A DNA stretch of 35,187 nucleotides from Alteromonadaceae bacterium (GTDB lineage: Bacteria > Pseudomonadota > Gammaproteobacteria > Pseudomonadales > Cellvibrionaceae), in the NCBI GenBank assembly GCA_002746115.1, contig NVXL01000013.1, forward strand, positions 7,572 through 42,758, in the 5' to 3' direction. Under the pieces are notes generated by a model. That model was not told the origin of the DNA, did no database searches, and worked only from the letters and a program-made list of their open reading frames with translations. This document shows, in pieces, positions 1-6,971 of this stretch (positions are counted from its first letter, which is position 1; every line of letters starts with the position of its first letter). Position numbers and translations under genes: made by a program.

Positions 1-341
1 GGAATACTGCCCTCGTTAAATAAAGTCACCAATACATTGGAGGGCGAGAACGAAAAATTGGACATAGCCACGTTAAATTCAATGCCCAATGGCGACGCTA
101 AAGGCACGCCACGTTCGAGTACGAGATTTTCATATTGCACGCGATCGGGTAATTTCTGGGTGTATAAATTCTGCCCGCCCTCTTCTACCGACGAGGTGGT
201 AATAGACGAGCTTAAACCTGAGACGCGCTTAAAGCGAAAATCGACAGGGTTGGGCACCAAGCCACCCGCAAAGATAAACACCCCGAAGCGATAGCTCAGA
301 GTTAACATGGTATCTTTTAATAATTCCTGCGCTGCCGCCAT
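1..341 (-). CDS. Third eCIS tube-like protein, N-terminal part (cut by window edge)
   Basis: An open frame of 113 codons runs from an ATG at 341 off the left edge without a stop. The protein begins MAAAQELLKDTMLTLSYRFG and contains FKRVSGLSSSITTSSVEEGG, which matches the 'F..VSGLS' segment in both upstream tube genes, and later LVLERGVPLASPL, which matches their 'ITLKRG' strand. This places it in the T4 gp19-like tail-tube family. The start lies 14 nt after the stop of the preceding tube gene on the same strand, so the two are co-transcribed. By analogy with Afp/PVC clusters, where a further tube-like protein follows the sheath/tube genes, it may be the tube-baseplate adaptor (Afp5-like). The Shine-Dalgarno is weak (GATGAGACAG). 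The fold is inferred from these short motifs only. Confidence 0.75.
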   Translation of the reverse strand, partial: MAAAQELLKDTMLTLSYRFGVFIFAGGLVPNPVDFRFKRVSGLSSSITTSSVEEGGQNLYTQKLPDRVQYENLVLERGVPLASPLGIEFNVAMSNFSFSPSNVLVTLFNEGSI

Positions 342-354
342 GGTTACTGTCTCA

Positions 355-831
355 TCAGTTATAAGATACGCTGAGGCTGTGAGCGATTAGCTCCATACTT
401 TCGATGGCCACATCGTTACTGTTTGGGTCAAAATTCGGGGCTTCAAGCTTAAGCGGCATCGCTGACTTTACGTGCCAGCTGACCAATGGTTCGGCCGCCT
501 CGTTGCATAAGCTAATGGTGATATCACGTTTTACTTTATCGGAAAAAGACTCACGATAGGTGGCGTCTAGCCAATCACTAAAATAACTACTGGCTTTGAA
601 TATGCCGCGCTTTAAGGTAATTCTTACCGGCTGGCGCATACCGGGCACGATGGTGTGCCCCATGACATAGCTAAGCCCGTGTTTGTAGGTCACGGCTTCA
701 TACTCCTGCGACAAGCCTGAGACTTCTGAAAAGCTCATCGTTGGTGCATCACCATTATCCGCAATACTCACGCGATAATTGTAGGCAGGTAGCGGATACC
801 CGTCTTGGATAGCCTCTTTAGTGGTCGCCAT
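355..831 (-). CDS. eCIS inner tube protein, paralogue B
   Basis: This 158-aa protein belongs to the T4 gp19-like/conserved phage tail tube family. Its hexamers would stack into the inner tube propelled when the sheath contracts. The N-terminus reads YPLPAYNYRVSI, followed by FSEVSGLSQEYEAVTYKHG, a central VRITLKRGIF strand, and a C-terminal stretch with PNFDPNSNDVAIESMELI. The same landmarks, nearly word for word, occur in the gene upstream (938-1411), so the two are paralogues of almost equal length. Afp and PVC clusters also carry more than one tube gene. It sits in the minus-strand operon, separated from the upstream tube gene by a 106-nt gap holding a long hairpin. Family assignment is firm; which paralogue forms the main tube cannot be told. 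Confidence 0.92.
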   Translation of the reverse strand: MATTKEAIQDGYPLPAYNYRVSIADNGDAPTMSFSEVSGLSQEYEAVTYKHGLSYVMGHTIVPGMRQPVRITLKRGIFKASSYFSDWLDATYRESFSDKVKRDITISLCNEAAEPLVSWHVKSAMPLKLEAPNFDPNSNDVAIESMELIAHSLSVSYN

Positions 832-864
832 GTTTTCCCCAACATTTTATCTGTTGCACCAATA

Positions 865-916
865 CAAGCCTCAAACCCGAGCCTAAATCAAAACTTAAAC
901 TTAGGTTCAGGGCTTG
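865..916 (-). promoter_or_regulatory. Long hairpin between the two tube genes
   Basis: In the gap between tube genes, CAAGCC (865-870) pairs with GGCTTG (911-916), and inside it GAGCCTAA (879-886) pairs with TTAGGTTC (901-908) with one mismatch. No T-run follows in the direction of transcription, so it is unlikely to be a simple terminator. A stem here could slow readthrough or guide RNA processing and so set the ratio of the two tube proteins; that role is inference. Confidence 0.45.
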
Positions 917-937
917 TCGCTGACTTAACTTGTGAAC

Positions 938-1411
938 TTAACTAGCAGACATAGTCACACGGTCACAGATAAGATCCATAGATTCAATCGCGGCATCATT
1001 TGAGTTAGCATCAAACGAGGGTGCATCCAGTTTTGTTGGAAATGCATTGATCGCGATCCACGTGACCACAGGGTCACCCGCTTCGTTACACAGGCTAATT
1101 TTGATGTCTTTTTTCTCGACCTGATTTAATTGAATGGAGTTAATCCAGCCGTATAAAATGGGGATACTAATGGCTGGCACAAGACCTTTTTTGAGGCTAA
1201 TCGTCGGCTGAGCAAGTTGCCCTGGCATGACCATTAAGCGTGGCCCTGGGACACCACTGCTAGTAGGGCTCTCTTTGTAAGTCGTGGTTTCAACACTGAT
1301 GCTTAAACCGGAGACTTCCGAGAAAGCCACCGCTTCTGAGCCGATTTCAACGCGATAATTGTAAACCGGCAAGGGGTATGCAGCTTTTAAATCTTCTTTG
1401 GCTAAGGCCAT
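938..1411 (-). CDS. eCIS inner tube protein, paralogue A
   Basis: A 157-aa tail-tube protein of the gp19-like family starting MALAKEDLKAAYPLPVYNYR. A longer frame reaches 1465, but the ATG at 1411 is preferred: GAGGA lies eight bases upstream, and the N-terminus then lines up with the paralogue at 355-831. Shared landmarks are VAFSEVSGLSISVETTTYKE, PTISLKKGL, DIKISLCNEAGDPVVTW and PSFDANSNDAAIESMDLI. It lies directly downstream of the sheath gene, the usual sheath-tube order in contractile tails and eCIS. The 161-nt gap to the sheath carries four copies of an approximately 15-nt repeat. As the first tube gene after the sheath it is the better candidate for the major tube subunit, which is inference from position. 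Confidence 0.92.
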   Translation of the reverse strand: MALAKEDLKAAYPLPVYNYRVEIGSEAVAFSEVSGLSISVETTTYKESPTSSGVPGPRLMVMPGQLAQPTISLKKGLVPAISIPILYGWINSIQLNQVEKKDIKISLCNEAGDPVVTWIAINAFPTKLDAPSFDANSNDAAIESMDLICDRVTMSAS

Positions 1412-1448
1412 GATAAATTCCTCATTATGGTGTCGCCCACTACTTGTT

Positions 1449-1506
1449 AATAATAAATTTGTCAATAATAAGCTTGTCAGTAATACTTATCAGCAATAAA
1501 GTTGTC
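1449..1506. repeat. Four degenerate 15-nt tandem repeats between sheath and tube genes
   Basis: Copies at 1449-1463 (AATAATAAATTTGTC), 1464-1478 (AATAATAAGCTTGTC), 1479-1491 (a shorter, diverged copy) and 1492-1506 (AGCAATAAAGTTGTC). Read on the minus strand each gives a GACAANNTTATT-type motif with TTGACA-like hexamers. The block lies in the leader of the first tube gene, so it may hold an internal promoter, regulator sites or a structured leader; none of these is shown by sequence alone. Confidence 0.55.
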
Positions 1507-1572
1507 ATCAACAAGTCGGGCATTCACACGATATTTTTTTGCGTTTATGCGTCTGTATATAAGACGCGATTT

Positions 1573-3009
1573 TTAAGCTTCAGCAAGTTTATGGCTGAAA
1601 CGTAACACCACAAATTCTGCCGGACGTACCGCTGCAACACCGATTTCAATGTTCATACGGCCTTCAAGAATATCTTGCGAGGTCATGGTTTTGCCTAGGC
1701 CAACATTAACGTAGTAAGCGGACTCAGACGTGGAACCCTGTAAACCGCCCTGCTCCCAAAGGCCGAGTAAAAAGCTTTCGATCATCGCTTTGACTTTTAA
1801 CCAAGTGGTCGCATCGTTTGGCTCAAACACGGCAAAGGCCGTCGACTTCTGGCAGGACTCTTCGATCATGTTAAATAAGCGGCGCACCGAGACGTAGCGC
1901 CATTCGTTATCATTACCCGCTAAAGTGCGCGCGCCCCAAACTAAAGTGCCTCTACCGGTGAATGCGCGGATGACATTAATCGATTTACCCGCGTTAACAT
2001 CGATGTTTAAACGACCCTGCTCTTCATCAGTAATTTTACGCACGGGACCGATAACGGAGACGATGCTCTCGTTAGCTGGGGCTTTCCATACGCCACGCTC
2101 ACGATCCACATTGGCATAAACACCGGCAATACTGGAGCTAGGCGGTAAGGTGATGCGTTGATTGCCAAGTGATTTAACCACCATGGCATATAAACCGGTG
2201 AGCTCATCTCTAACGGTAGCGAGGGTGACTACGGCGGACGCTGCGGCTTCACCTTCGCCGTCGGCAGGTGCGTCAGCCGATGTCACCTCGTAACCGGTAA
2301 TATCTAGAGTAACCTTGTCGTCTGCGGTCACGTATACCAGTGAGGTTTTTAAATACGGGGTATAAGCGGCGCCGTACATTAAGTCGCTTTTATTTAACGA
2401 GGCGTCACGCAATACATCGGCGGGTGCTTCGCTACCGACATTTTCTTTAACATCAATAATGGTGAAACGGTCACCCAATTTGTTACATTGGCTAAGTGCC
2501 GCTTGGCAAGTATCGTAATAATCCGCGCTAGCGCTTAAGTTTACGGCCGCATCGGGGAAGCTGATCAGGGTCGGTTCGTCTTCAGTTTCAAGCTCTGCAA
2601 TGCCATCTAAAAAGCGCTGCTTGCTAGCCGTGTCGTCGTAGTTGCCAACGGATACGATGTAACAGCTACCTCCACCATTTTTAAAGTACATGCTCAGGCA
2701 GTAATACAGAATAAAGTCTTTACCCGAGGCCACAGACGCTTTTTGAAGCGAGCTAATACTCCAAGCACTGTTGTCAGCGTCGTAGTTCGCGCTTACCTCA
2801 AAGCTTGTTGGCTTGGCGCCACCAAAGGCTGTTTCGTATTCGAGCAGGTTATTAATGCGTACTACTTTTGGCGCTTCGCTCGCGCTAGGGCCGGACGCGG
2901 TATAACCGATAAAGGCAGGAATAGCGGTCGAAACTGCAGCGACCGATGGCGGAAAAGTGGATATTTCTTCAACATAAACACCAGGAGTCGAATAAGTAGC
3001 CATAGTCAT
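1573..3009 (-). CDS. eCIS contractile sheath protein
   Basis: A 478-aa tail-sheath protein, the subunit that contracts around the inner tube. The N-terminus TMATYSTPGVYVEEISTFPP, then SVAAVSTAIPAFIGYT, is the hallmark of phage-like sheaths in Afp, PVC and related systems. The C-terminal third carries GRGTLVWGARTLAG, RYVSVRRLFNMIEES, WLKVKAMIESFL and DILEGRMNIEIGVAAVRPAE, the conserved sheath core that attaches to the tube. Length fits the family. The start codon overlaps the stop of the upstream 294-aa gene in a TAATG junction, so translation is probably coupled; an ATG two codons in is the alternative. The region around residues 225-270, rich in Ala, Asp and Glu, looks like the variable surface-exposed insertion. 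Only one sheath gene is visible, whereas Afp has three. Confidence 0.96.
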   Translation of the reverse strand: MTMATYSTPGVYVEEISTFPPSVAAVSTAIPAFIGYTASGPSASEAPKVVRINNLLEYETAFGGAKPTSFEVSANYDADNSAWSISSLQKASVASGKDFILYYCLSMYFKNGGGSCYIVSVGNYDDTASKQRFLDGIAELETEDEPTLISFPDAAVNLSASADYYDTCQAALSQCNKLGDRFTIIDVKENVGSEAPADVLRDASLNKSDLMYGAAYTPYLKTSLVYVTADDKVTLDITGYEVTSADAPADGEGEAAASAVVTLATVRDELTGLYAMVVKSLGNQRITLPPSSSIAGVYANVDRERGVWKAPANESIVSVIGPVRKITDEEQGRLNIDVNAGKSINVIRAFTGRGTLVWGARTLAGNDNEWRYVSVRRLFNMIEESCQKSTAFAVFEPNDATTWLKVKAMIESFLLGLWEQGGLQGSTSESAYYVNVGLGKTMTSQDILEGRMNIEIGVAAVRPAEFVVLRFSHKLAEA

Positions 3010-3893
3010 TAATTTCCATTGGTAGAGAGAGTGTGGGTGATGTATTTAACGACCTGAAACATAGAAGCATGCGTCTGGCCGTCGCTTTCGCTGATAACCA
3101 CGCTGGAATTTTTTAACAATGGATTTGGCAGGTATTCCAACGCGATGTCGTCGCCGACGACAAATTGAATATTATCCCTAACGTACTGTCTGTCCTTGAT
3201 GGCTTGACTGGAAACAAAATGCAGGAGTTTACAATCGGGGTATTGGTTTTGCAGTTCCGTGGCAATATCGGAACGCATGCCTTGGGTCACGCCCTCGGCG
3301 TTCAAACTTGCAAAGCTAATTTGATTATCATTTTCATTCGGCACTGTCGAATTGTCTTCGATTTTAAACGCTGTGCTATCATGATTTAAATTGGTCAGAA
3401 CGCAATATTCCCAGAGTTTTTCTGAGGCACTATAACTCACTTGATAAGTAACGGGACCCGCCGCTAAATCCATATCGGCAAGTGACAATACCAGTTCTAT
3501 TTTGGCAGTAACATTAGGGGAGAGTGCGTTATCACTATCGCCTAAACTAAGTTGACCATTGCCTTCGAGGCCGGTATTACGAAATGTAGGTGCCTGTAAT
3601 TTTTGCATTTCCGACAAGTCGGTCATGCCCATAAATTCTTCACGTTTATCGGCGTTATTAAAACGCATCTCAAACTCAAGGGTGACGGGGCGTGGGCTAT
3701 TAATAAAGGGCGTATTGTCATCATTCACACGAATGGATACTTTGCCTAGTGCCCCAGAAGCCGAGAAGCCTGCACGTAAACCATTAAGTACCCGTGTGGT
3801 GGCGGCCGTAGGCACGACATCAAAGCACGGACATTGCCCCGATTGATAATAATCGTGGCTCAGTTCAATAATAACTAAATCAGCGTATTTCAT
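3009..3893 (-). CDS. Unrecognised eCIS operon protein, 294 aa
   Basis: Lies between the DUF4255 gene and the sheath in one operon, sharing a TAATG stop-start overlap with the sheath, so it almost certainly belongs to the injection apparatus. The N-terminus (YADLVIIELSHDYYQSGQCP, then CFDVVPTAATTRVLNGL) resembles, from memory, small proteins found beside DUF4255 genes in other eCIS loci, but no named family can be assigned with confidence. There is no signal peptide and no membrane segment. The body is rich in beta-type alternating residues (PVTLEFEMRF, AKIELVLSLADM, VTYQVSYSASE), and the end reads SVVISESDGQTHASMFQVVK. A capping, assembly or sheath-associated role is inference from position only. 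Confidence 0.8.
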   Translation of the reverse strand: MKYADLVIIELSHDYYQSGQCPCFDVVPTAATTRVLNGLRAGFSASGALGKVSIRVNDDNTPFINSPRPVTLEFEMRFNNADKREEFMGMTDLSEMQKLQAPTFRNTGLEGNGQLSLGDSDNALSPNVTAKIELVLSLADMDLAAGPVTYQVSYSASEKLWEYCVLTNLNHDSTAFKIEDNSTVPNENDNQISFASLNAEGVTQGMRSDIATELQNQYPDCKLLHFVSSQAIKDRQYVRDNIQFVVGDDIALEYLPNPLLKNSSVVISESDGQTHASMFQVVKYITHTLSTNGN

Positions 3894-3916
3894 CGTGTCT
3901 CCCGAGTTTTCAACGT

Positions 3917-4513
3917 TTATTCACTCACCGGGGAGATTTGTTTTTTAGTCGTCGATACGTCCCCAGCACCTTTCGCCGCTCGTGCATCAGTATCTACGTA
4001 TTGAATCAATTTAACGCGATACAGCAAGGAGGGGTGGTAGGTGGTGCGCAGGGCATTCCAAATTTCATTTTGCTCGTTAAACGGCAGTGTGACTAGCTCT
4101 ACGACGAGTTTTTCGATATTTTCAGGCAGCTGAGGCGCCATATCCCGGGTGATAACACGACGAGATTGAAAATATTGCACGGTAGAGGATATGTATTCGA
4201 GTGAGCTTTGGTATTGTTTGAATTTAGCGACAAAGAGTACATAAAGATTCAGGCGAATATCAGGCATGCTCTGCATCATCTCGCCGGTCTCGCTCATACG
4301 CCGGTAGGGGTCGGCTGCACGCATGGTTTTTTCTTCTTCGACGTTAATTAAGATAACGGAGATAGCTTCGCTCTTAAATGTGATGGGATCGACTTTATCC
4401 CCATCAATAAACGCCGCCCGCTCCTCTTGAGAGTCGTCGGAAGACGGGCCGGATAGCATTTTAAAATGCATATTCAGCGAATCACGAAAATGAACAAGTA
4501 CAGAATCAATCAC
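3917..4513 (-). CDS. DUF4255 / Pvc16-N-like tail terminator of the eCIS
   Basis: About 198 aa when started at the GTG at 4513, giving VIDSVLVHFRDSLNMHFKML, the expected N-terminus of the DUF4255 family. An open frame extends to a TTG at 4579 but would add an unrelated leader; AGAGG stands about 12 bases before the GTG. Family landmarks are IDGDKVDPITFKSEAISVIL, VNVEEEKTMRAADPYRRM, PDIRLNLYVLFVAKF, YQSSLEYISSTVQYFQSR and EIWNALRTTYHPSLLYRVKL. In Afp/PVC clusters the member of this family (Afp16/Pvc16) caps the distal end of sheath and tube and sets tail length. It is the first gene of the operon visible here, with palindromic sites 150-225 bp upstream. The assignment is strong; the exact start is less certain. 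Confidence 0.85.
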   Translation of the reverse strand: MIDSVLVHFRDSLNMHFKMLSGPSSDDSQEERAAFIDGDKVDPITFKSEAISVILINVEEEKTMRAADPYRRMSETGEMMQSMPDIRLNLYVLFVAKFKQYQSSLEYISSTVQYFQSRRVITRDMAPQLPENIEKLVVELVTLPFNEQNEIWNALRTTYHPSLLYRVKLIQYVDTDARAAKGAGDVSTTKKQISPVSE

Positions 4514-4663
4514 TGCAACATCTGACCTCTGATGTGAAACATTAGGGAAGATTGGCAATAGTTCGTACACTACGTGCAATAAGAAGCTACCACCTAGTTA
4601 ACATGGGAGGCTCTTAATTATTTAACATCGTACCGAATAATATTATTATGTTTTGTACTTAGC

Positions 4664-4738
4664 ATATGTAGCTTTGCTGCATATAACAAATTATTATTAA
4701 TTCTTACCGAAACTGTTAATCGTGCTTAAGTTAAGCAC
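4664..4738. promoter_or_regulatory. Two palindromes upstream of the eCIS operon
   Basis: A perfect 8+1+8 palindrome, GTGCTTAA-G-TTAAGCAC, occupies 4722-4738. A second inverted repeat, ATATGTAGC (4664-4672) and GCTGCATAT (4676-4684), matches in 8 of 9 positions around a TTT loop. Both lie in AT-rich DNA upstream of the first minus-strand eCIS gene with nothing else nearby to control. They are plausible operator sites for a dimeric repressor or activator of the operon; the regulator is unknown. Confidence 0.45.
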
Positions 4739-5227
4739 AGATGTTTGGGGTCTTCCAATTTAATTTTGGTGGAATAGCTCTTTTTTTGGAGTTTTGGGTG
4801 GCAGGGTTGGTGTTGGTTGTTTTTTGTGTTGTGACATGGTGTCGTTTATTTGTTGGGGGGTAAAGGCTTACTTTAGTTGAGGGTTAGGGGAGGTTTGTGA
4901 TGTGTTTTTAATACTGGGAATATGGGGGTTCTGGTAAGGGTAGCTAACGGAGACCACCGAGGAAGGGCTTTAGCCAATTCATATCGTAACAGGCTTTACC
5001 GCTGTCTCCATGTAACGCACCCTGATTATTTCGAGTAAGATACGACGATCGCTAAGGCGCTACCGCTATAGGTGTTTGTTTAGCTTAGACCAAAAAATGT
5101 ACGGTAAGCACGTTAATTTACTATACTAACATCAGTGTTTAAAACCGGAGATACAATGATTTCAACGCCAAAAAATAATAACCAGCAGCTGATGTACACT
5201 AAAATCTTCTTGAATATTCCCCTATAG
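4739..5227. other. Non-coding spacer between the eCIS operon and the toxin-antitoxin island
   Basis: No convincing gene. Positions 4760-4935 are strikingly T/G-rich on the plus strand. At 4950-5020 a loose inverted arrangement, GGAGAC (4950) against GTCTCC (5005), encloses GGCT-TT-AGCC and a second GGCTTTA, so a folded RNA or a REP-type palindrome is possible. Nothing more can be supported. Confidence 0.4.
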
Positions 5228-5270
5228 GAAAAAAGGGGTCATGAAAAAAGGGGTCAGAAAAAAGGGGTCA
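5228..5270 (+). repeat. Three tandem copies of a 14-nt GAAAAAAGGGGTCA unit
   Basis: Units at 5228-5242 (one extra T), 5243-5256 and 5257-5270. The last unit runs straight into the 90-bp repeat at 5264-5353, whose first bases are GGGGTCA. The array therefore looks like repeated duplication of that element's end, as replication slippage or aborted insertion could produce. Confidence 0.7.
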
Positions 5271-5353
5271 AATCTTGACTTTTAATTATTACCAGAATCG
5301 AACAAGACACTCAGCTTAACACTGATAGTGATTACGAAACTTAAGCGGACACC
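5264..5353 (+). repeat. 90-bp dispersed repeat, copy 1
   Basis: Begins GGGGTCAAATCTTGACTTTT and ends GCGGACACC. A second copy of exactly equal length lies at 8178-8267 in the same orientation; by hand, about 72 of 90 positions match without gaps. Each copy has a small hairpin near position 60, here CACT-GAT-AGTG (5320-5330); the stem sequence differs between copies but stays self-complementary. The GGGGTCAAATCTTGAC end resembles intergenic elements associated with REP-type transposases, from memory. No transposase is present. Confidence 0.75.
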
Positions 5354-5403
5354 CCAGTCTCTTGGGCGATGGCTGCCCCGCTTACATTGACATTATCAAA
5401 ACT

Positions 5404-5957
5404 TTAAATCATGACGCTCATTAATCTTAACTTTGAAACGGTCTTTGGCAATTTTTGTTTCAACAGCAAATCCAAATAATCGTCAGCAGAAAACGGGGGA
5501 TTTTTAAGTCCAGCTCTATGATTTCGTGCCGCTTCTATTACAGCTCCAACGTTGATATCAATTAAATTGCAAATAAAGTCATCCGGGTGCAACGCCTCAA
5601 GACCCAGCGGTGACAATGCCGTTGCAGGGAAGTCTTTTAGGTTAAAGGTAATAATCGCTTCGGCGCGAGTTTTTATCGCCGCTGCCACGACATGGCGATC
5701 ATCTTTGTCTGGCAGCACTATTGCTTCAATCAACTGCTCGAAATCAGTAACAATAGCGCCAGGTACGTGTTGATTCATAAGTTCGCGAGTTCGAGCCAAC
5801 TTCGCAAAAGTCAGGTCTGGGCGTTTGGCCAGTAAATTTCGAATCCATTCGTCGTGGATGAGCTCAGTCCATCGAGCGCCAAGTACATTAAAAAGCTACG
5901 AAGTGGCGCTGGATACATTACGTTTGCATCAAATACAACCGTGTAGTTTGAGCTCAT
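5404..5957 (-). pseudogene. PIN-domain toxin gene disrupted by a small deletion
   Basis: The gene starts at an ATG at 5957 overlapping the antitoxin stop (TAATG) and begins MSSNYTVVFDANVMYPAPLR, with the first PIN acidic residue in VVFDANV. After about residue 27 (FLMYLA) the frame is lost; the next frame resumes with RWTELIHDEWIRNLLAKRPD and runs through the region with DKDDRHVVAAAI and IITFNLKDFP, the second acidic cluster, to a stop at 5404. Related proteins have roughly seven residues between the two pieces where only two bases remain, so a net loss of about 19 nt is inferred. PIN toxins of this type are metal-dependent ribonucleases (VapC-like). Here the product would be truncated and inactive unless an internal start gives the 131-aa C-terminal part. 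Its antitoxin upstream appears intact. Confidence 0.8.
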
Positions 5958-6412
5958 TAGTACCCCATTCCCAGCTCTTGATCCAACTCACTCAATTGCC
6001 CCAAAACTTGTAACCGATCAGCCTCTAGACGATTTTTGTAAGCTTGAACGTCGGTGTAGCGAACCTTGCGGCGATTCCCACTTTTACTAAATGGAATAAG
6101 CTGATCATCAAGCAACTTAACAAACGTGGGTCGAGAGATATTTAAAAGATCCGTACCTTCCTGCGTTGTCAGCTCTGCATGTACTGGCACAAGCTTGACT
6201 GTATTACCTTCCCCCAGCTCGGTCAGTACATTCACAAGCAGAAGTAAAGCTGAAACGGGTATGTTCACAGCGTGAGCCACGCCCGCCGAATCACTAATCG
6301 AGAGTGACTGCGTTTCAGCTTTGGTTTCTATGAACGCTGAGAGCTTCTGGCTTGAATATTTGGCGAGGGCAGCCTCTTCTGGCGTGGGTAGCTTAATGTT
6401 TAGTGTATTCAT
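5957..6412 (-). CDS. Excisionase-family HTH antitoxin of a PIN toxin
   Basis: A 151-aa protein with a C-terminal MerR/excisionase-type winged helix: ELTTQEGTDLLNISRPTFVK, then LLDDQLIPFSKSGNRRKVRY, the wing ending in a characteristic KVRYTDVQAYK. The N-terminal 80 residues (PTPEEAALAKYSSQKLSAFI and ALLLLVNVLTELGEGNTVKL) form the part expected to bind or dimerise. Genes of this type typically sit directly upstream of a PIN-domain toxin, and here the stop overlaps the toxin start. It would neutralise the toxin and repress its own promoter. Because the toxin frame is broken, this gene may persist as a repressor or as an anti-toxin against related modules. The start ATG at 6412 follows a weak AAGG. 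Confidence 0.85.
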   Translation of the reverse strand: MNTLNIKLPTPEEAALAKYSSQKLSAFIETKAETQSLSISDSAGVAHAVNIPVSALLLLVNVLTELGEGNTVKLVPVHAELTTQEGTDLLNISRPTFVKLLDDQLIPFSKSGNRRKVRYTDVQAYKNRLEADRLQVLGQLSELDQELGMGY

Positions 6413-6563
6413 GCCTTGCTTGTACCCTGAAACAGTGATGACTAACCAGCATCATATTCGAAATACCCAACAACTTAGGTGGACGCATATGATGCCGCCA
6501 CGGATGTCAAAACTTAGGCACACACACTATCTTTTGGAGCTATAGCCGTCCGGTTTACATTTG

Positions 6564-6971
6564 TCATATTTTGGTGCTGACTACCAACGAAGCAGGTCTA
6601 GCTGCCATGGCTGTTTTCAGCCACTTATCCCAAAACTTCTTCATGTCAGCCCCTTGCAAGCCTACACAACCTTTAGTTCCTGGTAAGTTTCCGTCAGGGT
6701 GAATGCCAAAACCATGTCGCGTTGTTGTAAACTTTGGCGTCAAGGGTAAAAACCACCCCCTCCCGCTCGCCGGGTTTACAAAGCCTGATTTCATTGTCGA
6801 TTTATCACCCACAACTGCATCGTATCGTTCAATGTCATAAGTACCGTCAGGGATAGCTCCTTTTCCATAACCACCCGTCACCACTTCGTACTCGCCAGCA
6901 CCCCATTTCAATTTCCCAGTAACTCTAGATCCCGCTCCTTTTCCAGTTTTAACGAATGTCATCATTACCAT
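6564..6971 (-). CDS. L,D-transpeptidase-like protein without signal peptide (candidate peptidoglycan-targeting effector)
   Basis: A 135-aa protein. The conserved block RHGFGIHPDGNLPGTKGC (R85, H91, C102), followed by VGL, is the His...Gly-Cys signature of L,D-transpeptidase-like folds, which use the cysteine as nucleophile on peptidoglycan stem peptides. The His-Cys spacing of 11 is shorter than in classical YkuD domains and closer to small Tlde1/DUF2778-like effectors; this closeness is inference. IPDGTYDIERYDA and a GW-F-LPLTP strand precede it. No signal peptide or membrane segment is visible, so reaching the periplasm would need an injection or secretion system. The gene follows the lipoprotein gene at 6972 without a gap; GGAGG inside the last lipoprotein codons is its ribosome site, so the two are translationally coupled. 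ATGs at 6965 and 6962 are alternative starts. Confidence 0.75.
   Translation of the reverse strand: MVMMTFVKTGKGAGSRVTGKLKWGAGEYEVVTGGYGKGAIPDGTYDIERYDAVVGDKSTMKSGFVNPASGRGWFLPLTPKFTTTRHGFGIHPDGNLPGTKGCVGLQGADMKKFWDKWLKTAMAARPASLVVSTKI

Noticed and set aside
5228-5270. Tandem 14-nt units as a CRISPR-like repeat
   Set aside because: There are no spacers between the units.
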